Of a stretch of 42,770 nucleotides of DNA, positions 1 to 8,981 are shown one piece after another (position 1 is the stretch's first letter; every line of letters begins with the position of its first letter). The notes under the pieces were generated by a model. It was not told where the DNA came from. It saw only the letters and a list, made by a program, of their open reading frames with translations, and did no database searches. Position numbers and translations under genes: made by a program. Source of the stretch: RFTU01 sp049423145 (lineage in GTDB: Bacteria > Pseudomonadota > Gammaproteobacteria > Burkholderiales > Burkholderiaceae_C). Where the stretch lies: contig JBMSQF010000016.1 in assembly GCA_049423145.1 (NCBI GenBank), positions 1-42,770 on the forward strand, read 5' to 3'.

Positions 1-3000
1 TCACCACCACCGTCTTGATGTCGAGGTAGTTGAGCGTGTTGGCCACGCGGTGGAACAGCACCCGGTTGTCGGTGATGATCTTGTCGGCCTTGTCGAACTG
101 CCCGCTGCCACGCTGCGGGTAGCCGCAGCACAGGTAGCCCGGCGGCAGCACCGTTTGAACGCCCGCATGCCACAGCATCGCCTGCGTGGCCAGGCCCACC
201 TGGCTGAACAGGCGCTCTGAGCCACAGCCCGGGAAATAGAACACCGCCTCCGATTCCGCCGACGCCTTGGCCGGGTCACGGATGATGGGCACGTAGTCCC
301 GGTCTTCGATGTCCAGCAGGGCGCGGGCGGTCTTCTTGGGCAGGCCACCGGGCATCTTCTTGTTGATGAAGTGGATCACCTGCTCCTTGATCGGGGCAGG
401 GCCCAGCGTGGCCGGCGGGGCGCTGGTCTGCTTGCGGGCAGCCAGCTTCAGCACATCATGCGCCACCCGCTGCACCTTCATGCCCACGTTGACCATGAGC
501 GAGCGGGCCATCTTGATGGTCTGCGGATTTGTGGCGTTGAGCATCAGCATGGCCGCGGCGTTGCCTGGTCGAAAGCTCTTCTGCCCCATCTTGCGCAACA
601 GATTGCGCATGTTCATCGACACGTCGCCGAAATCGATCTTCACTGGGCAGGGGCTCTCGCACTTGTGGCATACCGTGCAGTGGTCGGCCACGTCTTCGAA
701 TTCGCCCCAGTGCTTGATCGACACGCCGCGGCGGGTCTGTTCTTCGTAGAGGAATGCTTCGATGAGCAGCGAGGTGGCCAGGATCTTGTTGCGGGGCGAA
801 TACAGCAGGTTCGCGCGCGGCACATGGGTGGCACACACCGGTTTGCACTTGCCACAGCGCAGGCAATCCTTGACGCTGGCCGCGATGGACCCAATGTCGC
901 TTTGCTGCATGATCAGCGACTCGTGCCCCATCAAGCCAAAACTGGGTGTGTAGGCGTGCGACAAATCCGCCCTACGCACGTCATCGCCCAGATGCGAGTT
1001 GTCGCGCAACAGCTTACCCTTGTTGAAGCGACCCTCCGGATCGACGCGCTTCTTGTAATCGGCAAATGAGGCGAGCTCCTCATCGGTGAGGAATTCCAAC
1101 TTGGTGATGCCGATGCCGTGTTCGCCCGAGATCACGCCGCCCAAGCGGCGTGCCAGGGCCATGATGCGCGCCACCGCCTCGTGGGCCGTCTGCAGCATCG
1201 CGTAGTTGTCGGAGTTCACCGGAATGTTCGTGTGCACATTGCCATCGCCCGCATGCATGTGCAGGGCCACCCAAACGCGACCTCGAAGCACCTCACCATG
1301 GATCCGTTGGCACTCGTCCACGATCGGCGCAAAGGCCGCCCCCCCAAAGATCGACTGCAGGGGCTTGAGGATCTGCGTCTTCCAGGAAGCCCGCAGGGTG
1401 CCATCCTGGATGTCCTCGAACACGGTACGGGAGGCCCCTGTGGGGACATCATCAAGATGCTGCACCCAACCGGTCCACAAGGCACGCACCTCGGCCAGCA
1501 GCGTCAAGGCCTGCTGCACCCGGTCTCCCAGCAGCTCGGCTGAGGGGATCTCGCCCGCATCGTCGCCACGACCCAGGGGGAGTGAGCCCTTTTGAATGAA
1601 GGTCTCCAGCGCATCCAACAAGTCCAGCTTGTTGCGCAGGGACAGTTCGATGTTGATGCGCTCGATGCCGTTGGTGTACTCGCCCATGCGCGGCAGCGGG
1701 ATCACCACGTCTTCGTTGACCTTGAAGGCGTTGGTGTGGCGTGCGATGGCGGCAGTGCGCTTGCGGTCCAACCAAAACTTCTTGCGGGCGTCTGCGCTCA
1801 CCGCCACAAAGCCCTCACCACTGCGGCCGTTGGCCAGTCGCACGACCTCGGAGGCTGCGCGCGCCACGGCATCTTCGTCGTCGCCGACGATGTCGCCGAT
1901 CAGGACCATCTTGGGCAGGCCCGATGTGCTCTGCCCGCCCCGCTTGCTCTTGGTGGTGTAGCCCACGGCCTTGAGGTAGCGGTCGTCCAGATGCTCCAGA
2001 CCCGCCAGCAAAACAGTTGACGCGCCACTGCCCTGTTCGGCAGCCTGGCGCGCCAGCGTGAACATGTAGTCCTTGATCTCCACGATCGAGGGCACCGCAT
2101 CCTTGGCATTGCCGAAGAATTCCAGGCACACCGTGCGCACGTGTGGGGGCATGCGGTGCACGATCCAGCGCGCGCTGGTGATGAGGCCGTCACAGCCTTC
2201 CTTCTGGATGCCCGGCAAGCCCGCGAGGAACTTGTCGGTCACGTCCTTGCCCAGGCCTTCCTTGCGGAACACGGAGCCGGGGATGGAGAGCGTTTCGGTA
2301 CGCTCCAGTGTCTTGCCCGCCGCGTCGAAATAGCGCAGTTCGAAGCGGGCCGCTTCGACGTCATGGATCTTGCCCAGGTTGTGGTCCAGGCGCACCACCT
2401 CGAGCCACTTGGCCTCGGGCGTGACCATCTTCCAAGAGGCCAGATTGTCCAGCGCCGTGCCCCACAGCACCGCCTTCTTGCCACCGGCATTCATGGCGAT
2501 GTTGCCGCCAATGCAGGATGCCTCGGCGCTGGTGGGGTCCACCGCGAACACGAAGCCGCCACGCTCGGCCGCATCGGCCACGCGCTGCGTGACCACGCCG
2601 GCCTCGGTCCAGATGGTGGCCACCGGCCGGTCCACGCCCGGCAGGCTCATCATCTCCACCTCGGTCATCTTCTCGAGCTTCTCGGTGTTGATCACCGCGC
2701 TCTTCCAGGTCAGCGGGACGGCACCGCCGGTGTAGCCCGTGCCACCCCCACGTGGAATGATGGTCAGACCCAGGTCCACGCAACCCTTGACCAGGGCGGC
2801 CATCTCGGCCTCGGTGTCGGGGGTGAGCACCACGAAGGGGTACTCCACGCGCCAGTCGGTGGCGTCCGTCACATGGGACACGCGCGACAAGCCATCGAAC
2901 TTGATGTTGTCCTTGGCCGTGTGCCGTCCCAGCAGCTTGCGGGTGCGGCGGCGCAACTCGTCCATCTGTGCAAACGAGTGCTCGAAAGATGACACGCACA

Positions 3001-3412
3001 AACGGGCGGCTGCCAGCAGTTCACCCACCAGGCCATCGCGTACCGGGTCCGCCGCAGCGGTCCGGCGGCGTTCGATCTCCTGCAAGCGGTGGTGCAAGGC
3101 ATCGACCAAGAGCCGGCGGCGGCTGGGGTTGTCCAGCAGGTCATCCTGCAGGTAGGGGTTGCGTTGCACCACCCACACGTCACCCAGCACCTCGTACAGC
3201 ATGCGAGCCGAACGGCCGGTCTGGCGTTCCTGGCGCAGGCGGTCCAACAATTCCCAGGCGCGCGAGCCCAACAGACGGAGAACGATTTCCCGGTCAGAGA
3301 ACGAGGTGTAGTTGTAGGGGATCTCGCGCAGCCTTTGGGGCTGTGCCGGCTCCAGCATGGCCGAACCGGCGGCCGGATCACCCAGCGCGGTCAGGGAAAG
3401 CGGTGCATTCAT
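1..3412 (-). CDS. DUF3683 FAD-linked oxidase / iron-sulfur oxidoreductase, 3' end missing
   Basis: A continuous reading frame runs from ATG at 3412 to the left edge without a stop, giving about 1137 visible codons. Domains in order: an N-terminal DUF3683-type region beginning MNAPLSL; an FAD-binding oxidase domain with PRGGGTGYTGG near residue 222 and GGNIAMNAGGKKA near 300; an FAD-oxidase C-terminal domain with MHAGDGNVHTNIP near 716 and HGIG near 764; two 4Fe-4S clusters (CLRCGKCKPVC near 848, CTVCHKCESPC near 909); and a CCG-type heterodisulfide-reductase-like region (FPGCGSE near 1061, CCGYP near 1095). This combines in one chain the parts that glycolate or D-lactate dehydrogenases split between GlcD and GlcF. 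By family, a 2-hydroxyacid is the likely electron donor and quinone the likely acceptor, but the substrate cannot be read from sequence. Family members are roughly 1300 residues, so the missing part is short. Identification is firm; function is general. Confidence 0.88.
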   Translation of the reverse strand, partial: MNAPLSLTALGDPAAGSAMLEPAQPQRLREIPYNYTSFSDREIVLRLLGSRAWELLDRLRQERQTGRSARMLYEVLGDVWVVQRNPYLQDDLLDNPSRRRLLVDALHHRLQEIERRRTAAADPVRDGLVGELLAAARLCVSSFEHSFAQMDELRRRTRKLLGRHTAKDNIKFDGLSRVSHVTDATDWRVEYPFVVLTPDTEAEMAALVKGCVDLGLTIIPRGGGTGYTGGAVPLTWKSAVINTEKLEKMTEVEMMSLPGVDRPVATIWTEAGVVTQRVADAAERGGFVFAVDPTSAEASCIGGNIAMNAGGKKAVLWGTALDNLASWKMVTPEAKWLEVVRLDHNLGKIHDVEAARFELRYFDAAGKTLERTETLSIPGSVFRKEGLGKDVTDKFLAGLPGIQKEGCDGLITSARWIVHRMPPHVRTVCLEFFGNAKDAVPSIVEIKDYMFTLARQAAEQGSGASTVLLAGLEHLDDRYLKAVGYTTKSKRGGQSTSGLPKMVLIGDIVGDDEDAVARAASEVVRLANGRSGEGFVAVSADARKKFWLDRKRTAAIARHTNAFKVNEDVVIPLPRMGEYTNGIERINIELSLRNKLDLLDALETFIQKGSLPLGRGDDAGEIPSAELLGDRVQQALTLLAEVRALWTGWVQHLDDVPTGASRTVFEDIQDGTLRASWKTQILKPLQSIFGGAAFAPIVDECQRIHGEVLRGRVWVALHMHAGDGNVHTNIPVNSDNYAMLQTAHEAVARIMALARRLGGVISGEHGIGITKLEFLTDEELASFADYKKRVDPEGRFNKGKLLRDNSHLGDDVRRADLSHAYTPSFGLMGHESLIMQQSDIGSIAASVKDCLRCGKCKPVCATHVPRANLLYSPRNKILATSLLIEAFLYEEQTRRGVSIKHWGEFEDVADHCTVCHKCESPCPVKIDFGDVSMNMRNLLRKMGQKSFRPGNAAAMLMLNATNPQTIKMARSLMVNVGMKVQRVAHDVLKLAARKQTSAPPATLGPAPIKEQVIHFINKKMPGGLPKKTARALLDIEDRDYVPIIRDPAKASAESEAVFYFPGCGSERLFSQVGLATQAMLWHAGVQTVLPPGYLCCGYPQRGSGQFDKADKIITDNRVLFHRVANTLNYLDIKTVVV

Positions 3413-3516
3413 GAAAAACCGCAGCATCGGCGGGTACACGAATGCCCGCTTCCCGATACTGACCCGCTATGCTAACCGACAGACCCCCTCCACCCTTGCC
3501 GAAGGGTTACAGGGTG

Positions 3517-3535
3517 ATGCCCCAATCCGGGGCAT
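3517..3535. other. Perfect 7-bp inverted repeat (hairpin) after the MFS gene
   Basis: ATGCCCC (3517-3523) and GGGGCAT (3529-3535) flank a five-base loop, six bases beyond the stop codon of the minus-strand MFS gene. Neither strand has a T-run next to it, so a classical intrinsic terminator is not shown. It may act as a 3'-end stem. The rest of the 3413-3540 gap should hold the promoter of the DUF3683 gene, but I see no clear -35/-10 pair. Confidence 0.35.
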
Positions 3536-3540
3536 GAACT

Positions 3541-4893
3541 TCATTCCAAGCGTTGGCTCCTGGCATCCTCGGGCTCTGGGGCCGGCAGGGTTCTGAGCTT
3601 CCGAAGGCGGGGAACACGCCAGGCCACAAGCGCCAGCAACAGCGACGTGCCGCCCGCAAAGACCAGGGCCCATCGCAGGCCCAGGTGCTCACCGAGCCAC
3701 CCGCCGATCAAGGCTCCGGGGCCAGCCGCCAAAAGGGTCAGCCACCGCATGGTGCTGGTCATGCGGCCCAGAAGCGGTGCAGGCGTGACGGCCTGTCGCA
3801 GTGCCAAGAAGTTGATGAAGATGAAGATGGCCCCGGCGCTGAAGCTCATCAGCATGCCCGCGAACAGGGCAACACCCCAATCGCCCACGGGTGCGGCCGC
3901 CAGCATCAGCCAGCCGGCGCCGGTGATCGCAAAGCCCAGCAGCATGCAGGGCCCAGGCCCGATGCGCGCACTGATGCGCCGACCGAGCACGCTGGCCACC
4001 ACGGTACCCACGCCCAGGGCCACATAGGACAAGCCAATCGACTGCTCGCTCATGCCCAGCACCCGGGTCGCGAACAGGATCTGAACCACCACTGCCGCAT
4101 GGTGGGCCATCTGCCACAGGCCCACCGTCACCGCCAGGGTCACCAGCAGCGGGTGGCCGGCCACGAAACGCAAACCTTCCATGAGGTCACGCCAAAACGC
4201 TTGCCCGGCCGAGCCCTGAGGCGCAGCCGGTGCCTGCTCCTGAATCGCGAGGCCTTTGAGGATGAGCGCCGAAGCCAGGAGCAGCACCGCATCCACCAGC
4301 AGGGCAGCCGGCGCCCCCATGACCTTGATCAGCGCCCCCGCCAGACCCGGGCCTGCCACCTCGGCGGCCGAATTGGCCATGGCGTTCTTGGCGTGCGCCT
4401 CCACCAGTCGCTCCCGGGGCACCACCTGGGTCAACACGATCTGCGCCGCGCTCCCGGCAATCGTGTGGATGGTGCCGATGACGAAGCCCACCGTGTACAT
4501 CCATGGCATGGCCAACCAGCCCATCCACCAAGCCAGGGGTACCGTGGCCAGAATCAGGCCGATCATCGATTCGCCCACCACATACACCGGCAGCTTGCGC
4601 ACCCGATCCAGCCACACGCCACCCGGCAGGGAGAAAAGGACGAAGGGGGCGATCTCCATGGCTGTCAGCAGACCCATCTGCGTGGGACTGGCGTGGAGCA
4701 GGACGGCCGCCGTCAAGGGCAGCGCCAGCATGGTGATCTGCGCGCCGAAGGCGCTGGTGAGAATCGAGGTCCACAGCCGGCGGTAGGCCGGATCGCGCAG
4801 CAGGTCCCCTTCGGCCAGCGTGGCCCAGCCCATGAGGCGGGCCCAGCCCAGCAGGGCCCGTTCGCGAGCGGTGGGAACCGGGTGCGGAGTCAC
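3541..4893 (-). CDS. MFS transporter, EntS-like (MFS_3) exporter
   Basis: A 450-residue inner-membrane protein with about twelve hydrophobic segments. The first begins in RRLWTSILTSAFGAQITMLA near residue 40, and a charged LDRVRKLPV loop follows the second helix, as in major facilitator carriers. The arrangement resembles the EntS/MFS_3 group of small-molecule exporters, but the substrate cannot be inferred. The start is GTG at 4893, two bases past the argJ stop (TGA-G-GTG), so translation is probably coupled to argJ. An internal ATG near 4833 (MGWATLAEG) is the alternative start and would remove a short polar N-terminus. The gene reads as the distal member of secA-argJ-MFS. In many relatives argJ is followed by a DUF815 ATPase and a mutT gene instead; here those lie at 20107-21580. 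Confidence 0.82.
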   Translation of the reverse strand: MTPHPVPTARERALLGWARLMGWATLAEGDLLRDPAYRRLWTSILTSAFGAQITMLALPLTAAVLLHASPTQMGLLTAMEIAPFVLFSLPGGVWLDRVRKLPVYVVGESMIGLILATVPLAWWMGWLAMPWMYTVGFVIGTIHTIAGSAAQIVLTQVVPRERLVEAHAKNAMANSAAEVAGPGLAGALIKVMGAPAALLVDAVLLLASALILKGLAIQEQAPAAPQGSAGQAFWRDLMEGLRFVAGHPLLVTLAVTVGLWQMAHHAAVVVQILFATRVLGMSEQSIGLSYVALGVGTVVASVLGRRISARIGPGPCMLLGFAITGAGWLMLAAAPVGDWGVALFAGMLMSFSAGAIFIFINFLALRQAVTPAPLLGRMTSTMRWLTLLAAGPGALIGGWLGEHLGLRWALVFAGGTSLLLALVAWRVPRLRKLRTLPAPEPEDARSQRLE

Positions 4894-4894
4894 C

Positions 4895-6139
4895 TCAACT
4901 GCGGTAGTCGGCGTTGATGCTCACATAATCGTGCGAGAGGTCGCAGGTCCACACCGTGGCCCGCGCGATGCCACCGCGGTTGAGCACCACCCGCACCGTG
5001 ATCTCGCTCTGCTTCATGACCCGTTGACCGTCCTCTTCGCGGTAGTCGGGATGCCGGCCTCCCTGGCGCGCCACGTGCACATCGTCCAGGAACAAATCGA
5101 TCTTGGTCTGGTCCAGATCGGGGATGCCGGCGTAGCCCACGGCCGCCAGGATACGCCCCAGGTTTGGATCACTGGCGAAGAACGCGGTCTTGACCAAGGG
5201 GGAATGCGCGATCGCATAGGCCACCTGGCGGCACTCGTCCTTGGTCTGCCCGCCTTCCACGCGGACGGTGATGAATTTTGTTGCGCCCTCGCCGTCCCGC
5301 ACGATGGCCTGCGCCAGCTCCTGTGCCACGCCGAACAGCGCTTCGCGCAGCAGCGATCCCTCGGGTGAATCCAAGTGCTCGATGGGCTCATGCCCCGCCC
5401 GGTTGGTGGCCACCACCACGAAGGAGTCGTTGGTGGAGGTGTCGCCATCGATCGTGATGCGGTTGAAGCTGCGGTCTGCTGCCTCACGCACCAACTCGTC
5501 CATCAGACGGGGCGCCACCACAGCATCGGTGGCCACAAAGCCCAGCATCGTGGCCATATTGGGCTTGATCATCCCTGCACCCTTGCTGATGCCGGTCACG
5601 GTCACGGTCTGCCCTTGAATCACCACCTGGCGCGATGCCGCCTTGGGCAGGGTGTCGGTGGTCATGATGCCCTCTGCGGCCAGGGCCCAGTTGTCGGCCT
5701 TGAGGTCTGCCAAGGCTGCTGGCAATCCCGCCTCAATGCGTTCAACCGGCAGCGTCTCCATGATCACGCCCGTGGAAAACGGCAGGATCTGCTCCGGCGC
5801 CAGGTTCAAGTGGCGAGCCAGTGCGATGCAGGTTTGGCGCGCACGGATCAGGCCGTCCTCACCCGTTCCGGCATTGGCATTGCCGGTGTTGATCACCAGG
5901 GCGCGAATCCCGCGACCACCCGGCGCATTGGCCTTGAGATGTTCCCGGCACAGCTGCACCGGCGCGGCACAGAAGCGGTTGAGCGTGAAGACGCCGCCCA
6001 CGCAGGACCCTTCATCCACCGTGATCACCGTCAAGTCGCGGCGGTGGGCCTTGCGAATGCCGGCCATGGTGATGCCCAGCTCAACGCCCGCCACAGGCTT
6101 GAGAGCGGCGGGGTCGGGCGCCTTGAGATTCACGGGCAT
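4895..6139 (-). CDS. argJ: Bifunctional ornithine acetyltransferase / N-acetylglutamate synthase
   Basis: ArgJ transfers the acetyl group from N2-acetylornithine to glutamate, recycling acetyl in arginine synthesis; bifunctional members also use acetyl-CoA. The 414-residue length is typical. The proenzyme cleaves itself before a conserved threonine in KPNMATMLGF, here Thr197, which becomes the N-terminal nucleophile of the beta chain. The upstream TGNANA segment (residues 85-90) and the STGV motif (122-125), which forms part of the oxyanion site in this family, are also present. ATG at 6139 lies 10 bp after the secA stop on the same strand, so co-transcription with secA is likely, as in other Burkholderiales. 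Another arginine gene, argB, lies about 20 kb away at 26575-27468, so the pathway is dispersed. Confidence 0.96.
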   Translation of the reverse strand: MPVNLKAPDPAALKPVAGVELGITMAGIRKAHRRDLTVITVDEGSCVGGVFTLNRFCAAPVQLCREHLKANAPGGRGIRALVINTGNANAGTGEDGLIRARQTCIALARHLNLAPEQILPFSTGVIMETLPVERIEAGLPAALADLKADNWALAAEGIMTTDTLPKAASRQVVIQGQTVTVTGISKGAGMIKPNMATMLGFVATDAVVAPRLMDELVREAADRSFNRITIDGDTSTNDSFVVVATNRAGHEPIEHLDSPEGSLLREALFGVAQELAQAIVRDGEGATKFITVRVEGGQTKDECRQVAYAIAHSPLVKTAFFASDPNLGRILAAVGYAGIPDLDQTKIDLFLDDVHVARQGGRHPDYREEDGQRVMKQSEITVRVVLNRGGIARATVWTCDLSHDYVSINADYRS

Positions 6140-6149
6140 GGAGGGATCC

Positions 6150-8903
6150 TCAGTTCAGCTTGCCATGGCACTGCTTGTACTTCTTGCCGCTGCCGCACGG
6201 GCAGGGGTCGTTGCGTCCGACGCGGGGCAGGTCTGCGGCAACGGTGGTCGGATCGGTCTCTGAGCTGACCGAACCATCTTCATTGGGATGCGTGTAGGTC
6301 ACATTGCTCAGCTGGCTCGCGCTGTCCTCGATGGCCTGCGCGGCCCGCTCGAGCTCCTCGGCCTGCTCGCGCGTCTGGATGCGCACGGTCAACAGCGTGC
6401 GCGTCACCTCCAGCTTCACCACATCCAGCAGCTGCGAAAACAGCTCGAAAGCCTCGCGCTTGTATTCCTGCTTGGGGTTCTTCTGCGCATAGCCGCGCAG
6501 GTGGATGCCCTGCCGCAGGTAATCCAAAGCCGAGAGGTGCTCCCGCCAGTGGGTGTCCATGCTCTGCAACAGCACCATGCGCATGAAGGGGGTGAACTGC
6601 TCCTCGCCCACGATGTCGAGCTTGGTTTGGAAGAGGTCGTCCGCAGCCTGAAGCACCTTCTCCAGAATTTCTTCGTCGGTGATCGAGTCGGATCCCTGCA
6701 CAATCTGCGACAGCGGCAAGTCCAGTGTCCACTCTTCACGCAGCACCCGCTCCAGGTTGGGCAGGTCCCACTGCTCTTCGAGAGACTCCTCGGGAACATG
6801 CAGGCGCACCACCTGCGTCAGTGCACCGTGGCGCAGGTGGGCAATCGTGTCCTTCAACGATGCCGCTTCCAGGATCTCGTTGCGCTGCTGGTAGATCACC
6901 TTGCGCTGGTCGTTGGAAACATCGTCGTACTCCAACAACTGCTTGCGCACGTCGAAGTTGCGGGCTTCCACCTTGCGCTGGGCACCTTCGATGGAGCGCG
7001 TCACGATGCCGGCCTCAATGGCCTCGCCTTCGGGCATCTTCAGCCGGTCCATGATGGCCCGCACACGGTCGCCCGCAAAGATGCGCATGAGCGGATCGTC
7101 CAGGGACAGGTAGAAGCGCGATGACCCGGGGTCGCCCTGCCGGCCTGAGCGGCCACGCAGCTGGTTGTCGATCCGGCGGCTCTCATGCCGCTCGGTGGCG
7201 ATGATGCGCAGCCCGCCCTCGTCCTTCACCTTGTCGTGCAAGCCCTGCCATTCCGTGTGCAGTGTGGCGATGCGCTCGGCCTTGACCGCATCGGGCAGCG
7301 CCGGGTCGGCCTCGATGAACTGCACCTGCTTTTCCACGCTGCCGCCCAGCACGATGTCGGTGCCGCGTCCGGCCATGTTGGTGGCGATCGTGATCATGCC
7401 CGGCCGTCCGGCCTGCGCAACGATCTCGGCCTCCTTGGCGTGCTGCTTCGCATTGAGCACTTGGTGAGGCAGTTCAGCCTGCTGCAAGAGCGAGGACAAC
7501 AGTTCACTGTTTTCAATCGACGTGGTGCCCACCAGCACGGGTTGCCCGCGGGCATGGCATTCACGGATGTCGGTGATCACGGCGTTGTACTTCTCCTGGG
7601 CCGTCTTGTAGACCAGGTCGTTTTCGTCCCGCCGCACCGTGGGTTTGTTGGGCGGAATCACCACGGTCTCCAGTCCGTAGATCTCCTGGAACTCATAGGC
7701 TTCGGTGTCGGCCGTACCCGTCATGCCCGAGAGCTTGCCGTACATGCGGAAGTAGTTCTGGAAGGTGATGGAGGCCATCGTCTGGTTCTCAGACTGGATG
7801 GCCACGCCTTCCTTGGCTTCCACGGCCTGGTGCAAGCCGTCGCTCCAACGGCGACCGCTCATCAGGCGGCCCGTGAATTCATCGACGATCACCACCTCGC
7901 CGCTCTGCACCACATAGTGCTGATCGCGGTTGTAGAGATGATGAGCGCGCAGTGCCGCATACACGTGGTGCATCAGGGTCACGTTGGCAGCGTCATAAAG
8001 GCTGGCCCCTTCGGGCAGCAGGCCAGCCTCGGCCAGCAGTTGCTCAGCGTGCTCGTGGCCGGCGTCGGTCAGGTAAACCTGATGCGACTTCTCATCCACC
8101 GTGAAGTCACCGGGCTCGATCACCCCCTGCCCCGTTCTCGGGTCGGCTTCACCAATCTGGCGCTTGAGCCCGGGAACCACCGCGTTGATGCGGACATAGA
8201 GCTCGGTGTGGTCCTCGGCCTGTCCGCTGATGATGAGCGGCGTGCGGGCCTCGTCGATCAGGATGGAGTCCACCTCGTCCACGATCCCGTAGTGCAGGGT
8301 GCGCTGCACCCTGTCGCGGGTCTCGTACACCATGTTGTCGCGCAGGTAGTCGAAACCAAACTCGTTGTTTGTGCCGTAGGTGACATCGGCGTTGTAGGCG
8401 GCCTGCTTGGCCTCGCGGTCCATGCCGGGGACATTCACGCCCACCGACAGGCCCAAAAAGTTGTAGAGCCGGCCCATCCACTCGGCGTCGCGCCGCGCCA
8501 GGTAGTCGTTGACCGTGACCACGTGCACGCCATTTCCAGCCAGTGCGTTGAGCACCACCGGCAAAGTGGCCATCAGTGTCTTGCCCTCGCCGGTTCGCAT
8601 CTCGGCGATCTTGCCGTCGTGCAGGGCCATGCCGCCGATGAGCTGCACATCGAAATGCCGCATCTTCAGCGTTCGCTTACCAGCCTCTCGGGTGAGCGCG
8701 AAGGCCTCCGGCAGCACTTCATCCAGCGGGGTTGAGCCGCTCACGCGCTGCTTGAGCTCATCGGTAAAGGCGCGCAGAGCGGCATCGTCCATTTGCTCGA
8801 ACCGGGGCTCCAGTGCATTGATCTGCTGCACCACCTTGCGGTACTGCTTGAGCAGGCGGTCGTTGCGACTGCCGAAAATGGACGTCAGGAGCTTGGGCAA
8901 CAT
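6150..8903 (-). CDS. secA: Preprotein translocase ATPase SecA
   Basis: SecA is the motor that drives unfolded preproteins through SecYEG. From ATG at 8903 (MLPKLLTSIFGS) it has 917 residues, the usual length. Visible are Walker A in MRTGEGKT (residues 102-109), the DEVDSILIDEAR Walker B region (209-220), TNMAGRGTDIVLGG in the second motor domain, and the C-terminal zinc tail CPCGSGKKYKQCHG that binds SecB and lipids. The frame stays open 15 codons further upstream to a TTG at 8948, but that extension is Arg/Pro-rich, not family-like, and was not used. No strong Shine-Dalgarno sequence precedes 8903. The gene diverges from ychJ across 78 bp. lpxC and dciA, which often flank secA in this order, are not in the usual place; a DciA-like gene lies on the other strand at 9358. 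Confidence 0.97.
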   Translation of the reverse strand: MLPKLLTSIFGSRNDRLLKQYRKVVQQINALEPRFEQMDDAALRAFTDELKQRVSGSTPLDEVLPEAFALTREAGKRTLKMRHFDVQLIGGMALHDGKIAEMRTGEGKTLMATLPVVLNALAGNGVHVVTVNDYLARRDAEWMGRLYNFLGLSVGVNVPGMDREAKQAAYNADVTYGTNNEFGFDYLRDNMVYETRDRVQRTLHYGIVDEVDSILIDEARTPLIISGQAEDHTELYVRINAVVPGLKRQIGEADPRTGQGVIEPGDFTVDEKSHQVYLTDAGHEHAEQLLAEAGLLPEGASLYDAANVTLMHHVYAALRAHHLYNRDQHYVVQSGEVVIVDEFTGRLMSGRRWSDGLHQAVEAKEGVAIQSENQTMASITFQNYFRMYGKLSGMTGTADTEAYEFQEIYGLETVVIPPNKPTVRRDENDLVYKTAQEKYNAVITDIRECHARGQPVLVGTTSIENSELLSSLLQQAELPHQVLNAKQHAKEAEIVAQAGRPGMITIATNMAGRGTDIVLGGSVEKQVQFIEADPALPDAVKAERIATLHTEWQGLHDKVKDEGGLRIIATERHESRRIDNQLRGRSGRQGDPGSSRFYLSLDDPLMRIFAGDRVRAIMDRLKMPEGEAIEAGIVTRSIEGAQRKVEARNFDVRKQLLEYDDVSNDQRKVIYQQRNEILEAASLKDTIAHLRHGALTQVVRLHVPEESLEEQWDLPNLERVLREEWTLDLPLSQIVQGSDSITDEEILEKVLQAADDLFQTKLDIVGEEQFTPFMRMVLLQSMDTHWREHLSALDYLRQGIHLRGYAQKNPKQEYKREAFELFSQLLDVVKLEVTRTLLTVRIQTREQAEELERAAQAIEDSASQLSNVTYTHPNEDGSVSSETDPTTVAADLPRVGRNDPCPCGSGKKYKQCHGKLN

Positions 8904-8969
8904 ACGGCGGGGACGCGGGCGTGGCCGCTGCGTCTTCAAAAAGGTCAACTCTTGAGTTTATCCCGGGCC

Positions 8970-8975
8970 TACACT
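8970..8975 (+). promoter_or_regulatory. Candidate -10 element giving a leaderless ychJ transcript
   Basis: TACACT is followed by CGATCC and then the ychJ ATG at 8982, exactly six bases. A sigma-70 transcript would then begin at the start codon. The same TACACTCG plus four bases plus ATG arrangement precedes hisI and the DUF815 gene. No good -35 lies 16-18 bp upstream, so this is a candidate based on recurrence. Confidence 0.4.
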
Positions 8976-8981
8976 CGATCC

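Noticed and set aside
7185..8735. Plus-strand open frame of 516 codons opposite secA
   Set aside because: An antisense shadow of a universally conserved gene.
8904..8948. Extended SecA N-terminus from a TTG at 8948
   Set aside because: The added 15 residues are Arg/Pro-rich and unlike SecA; MLPKLLTSIFG at 8903 is the family start.
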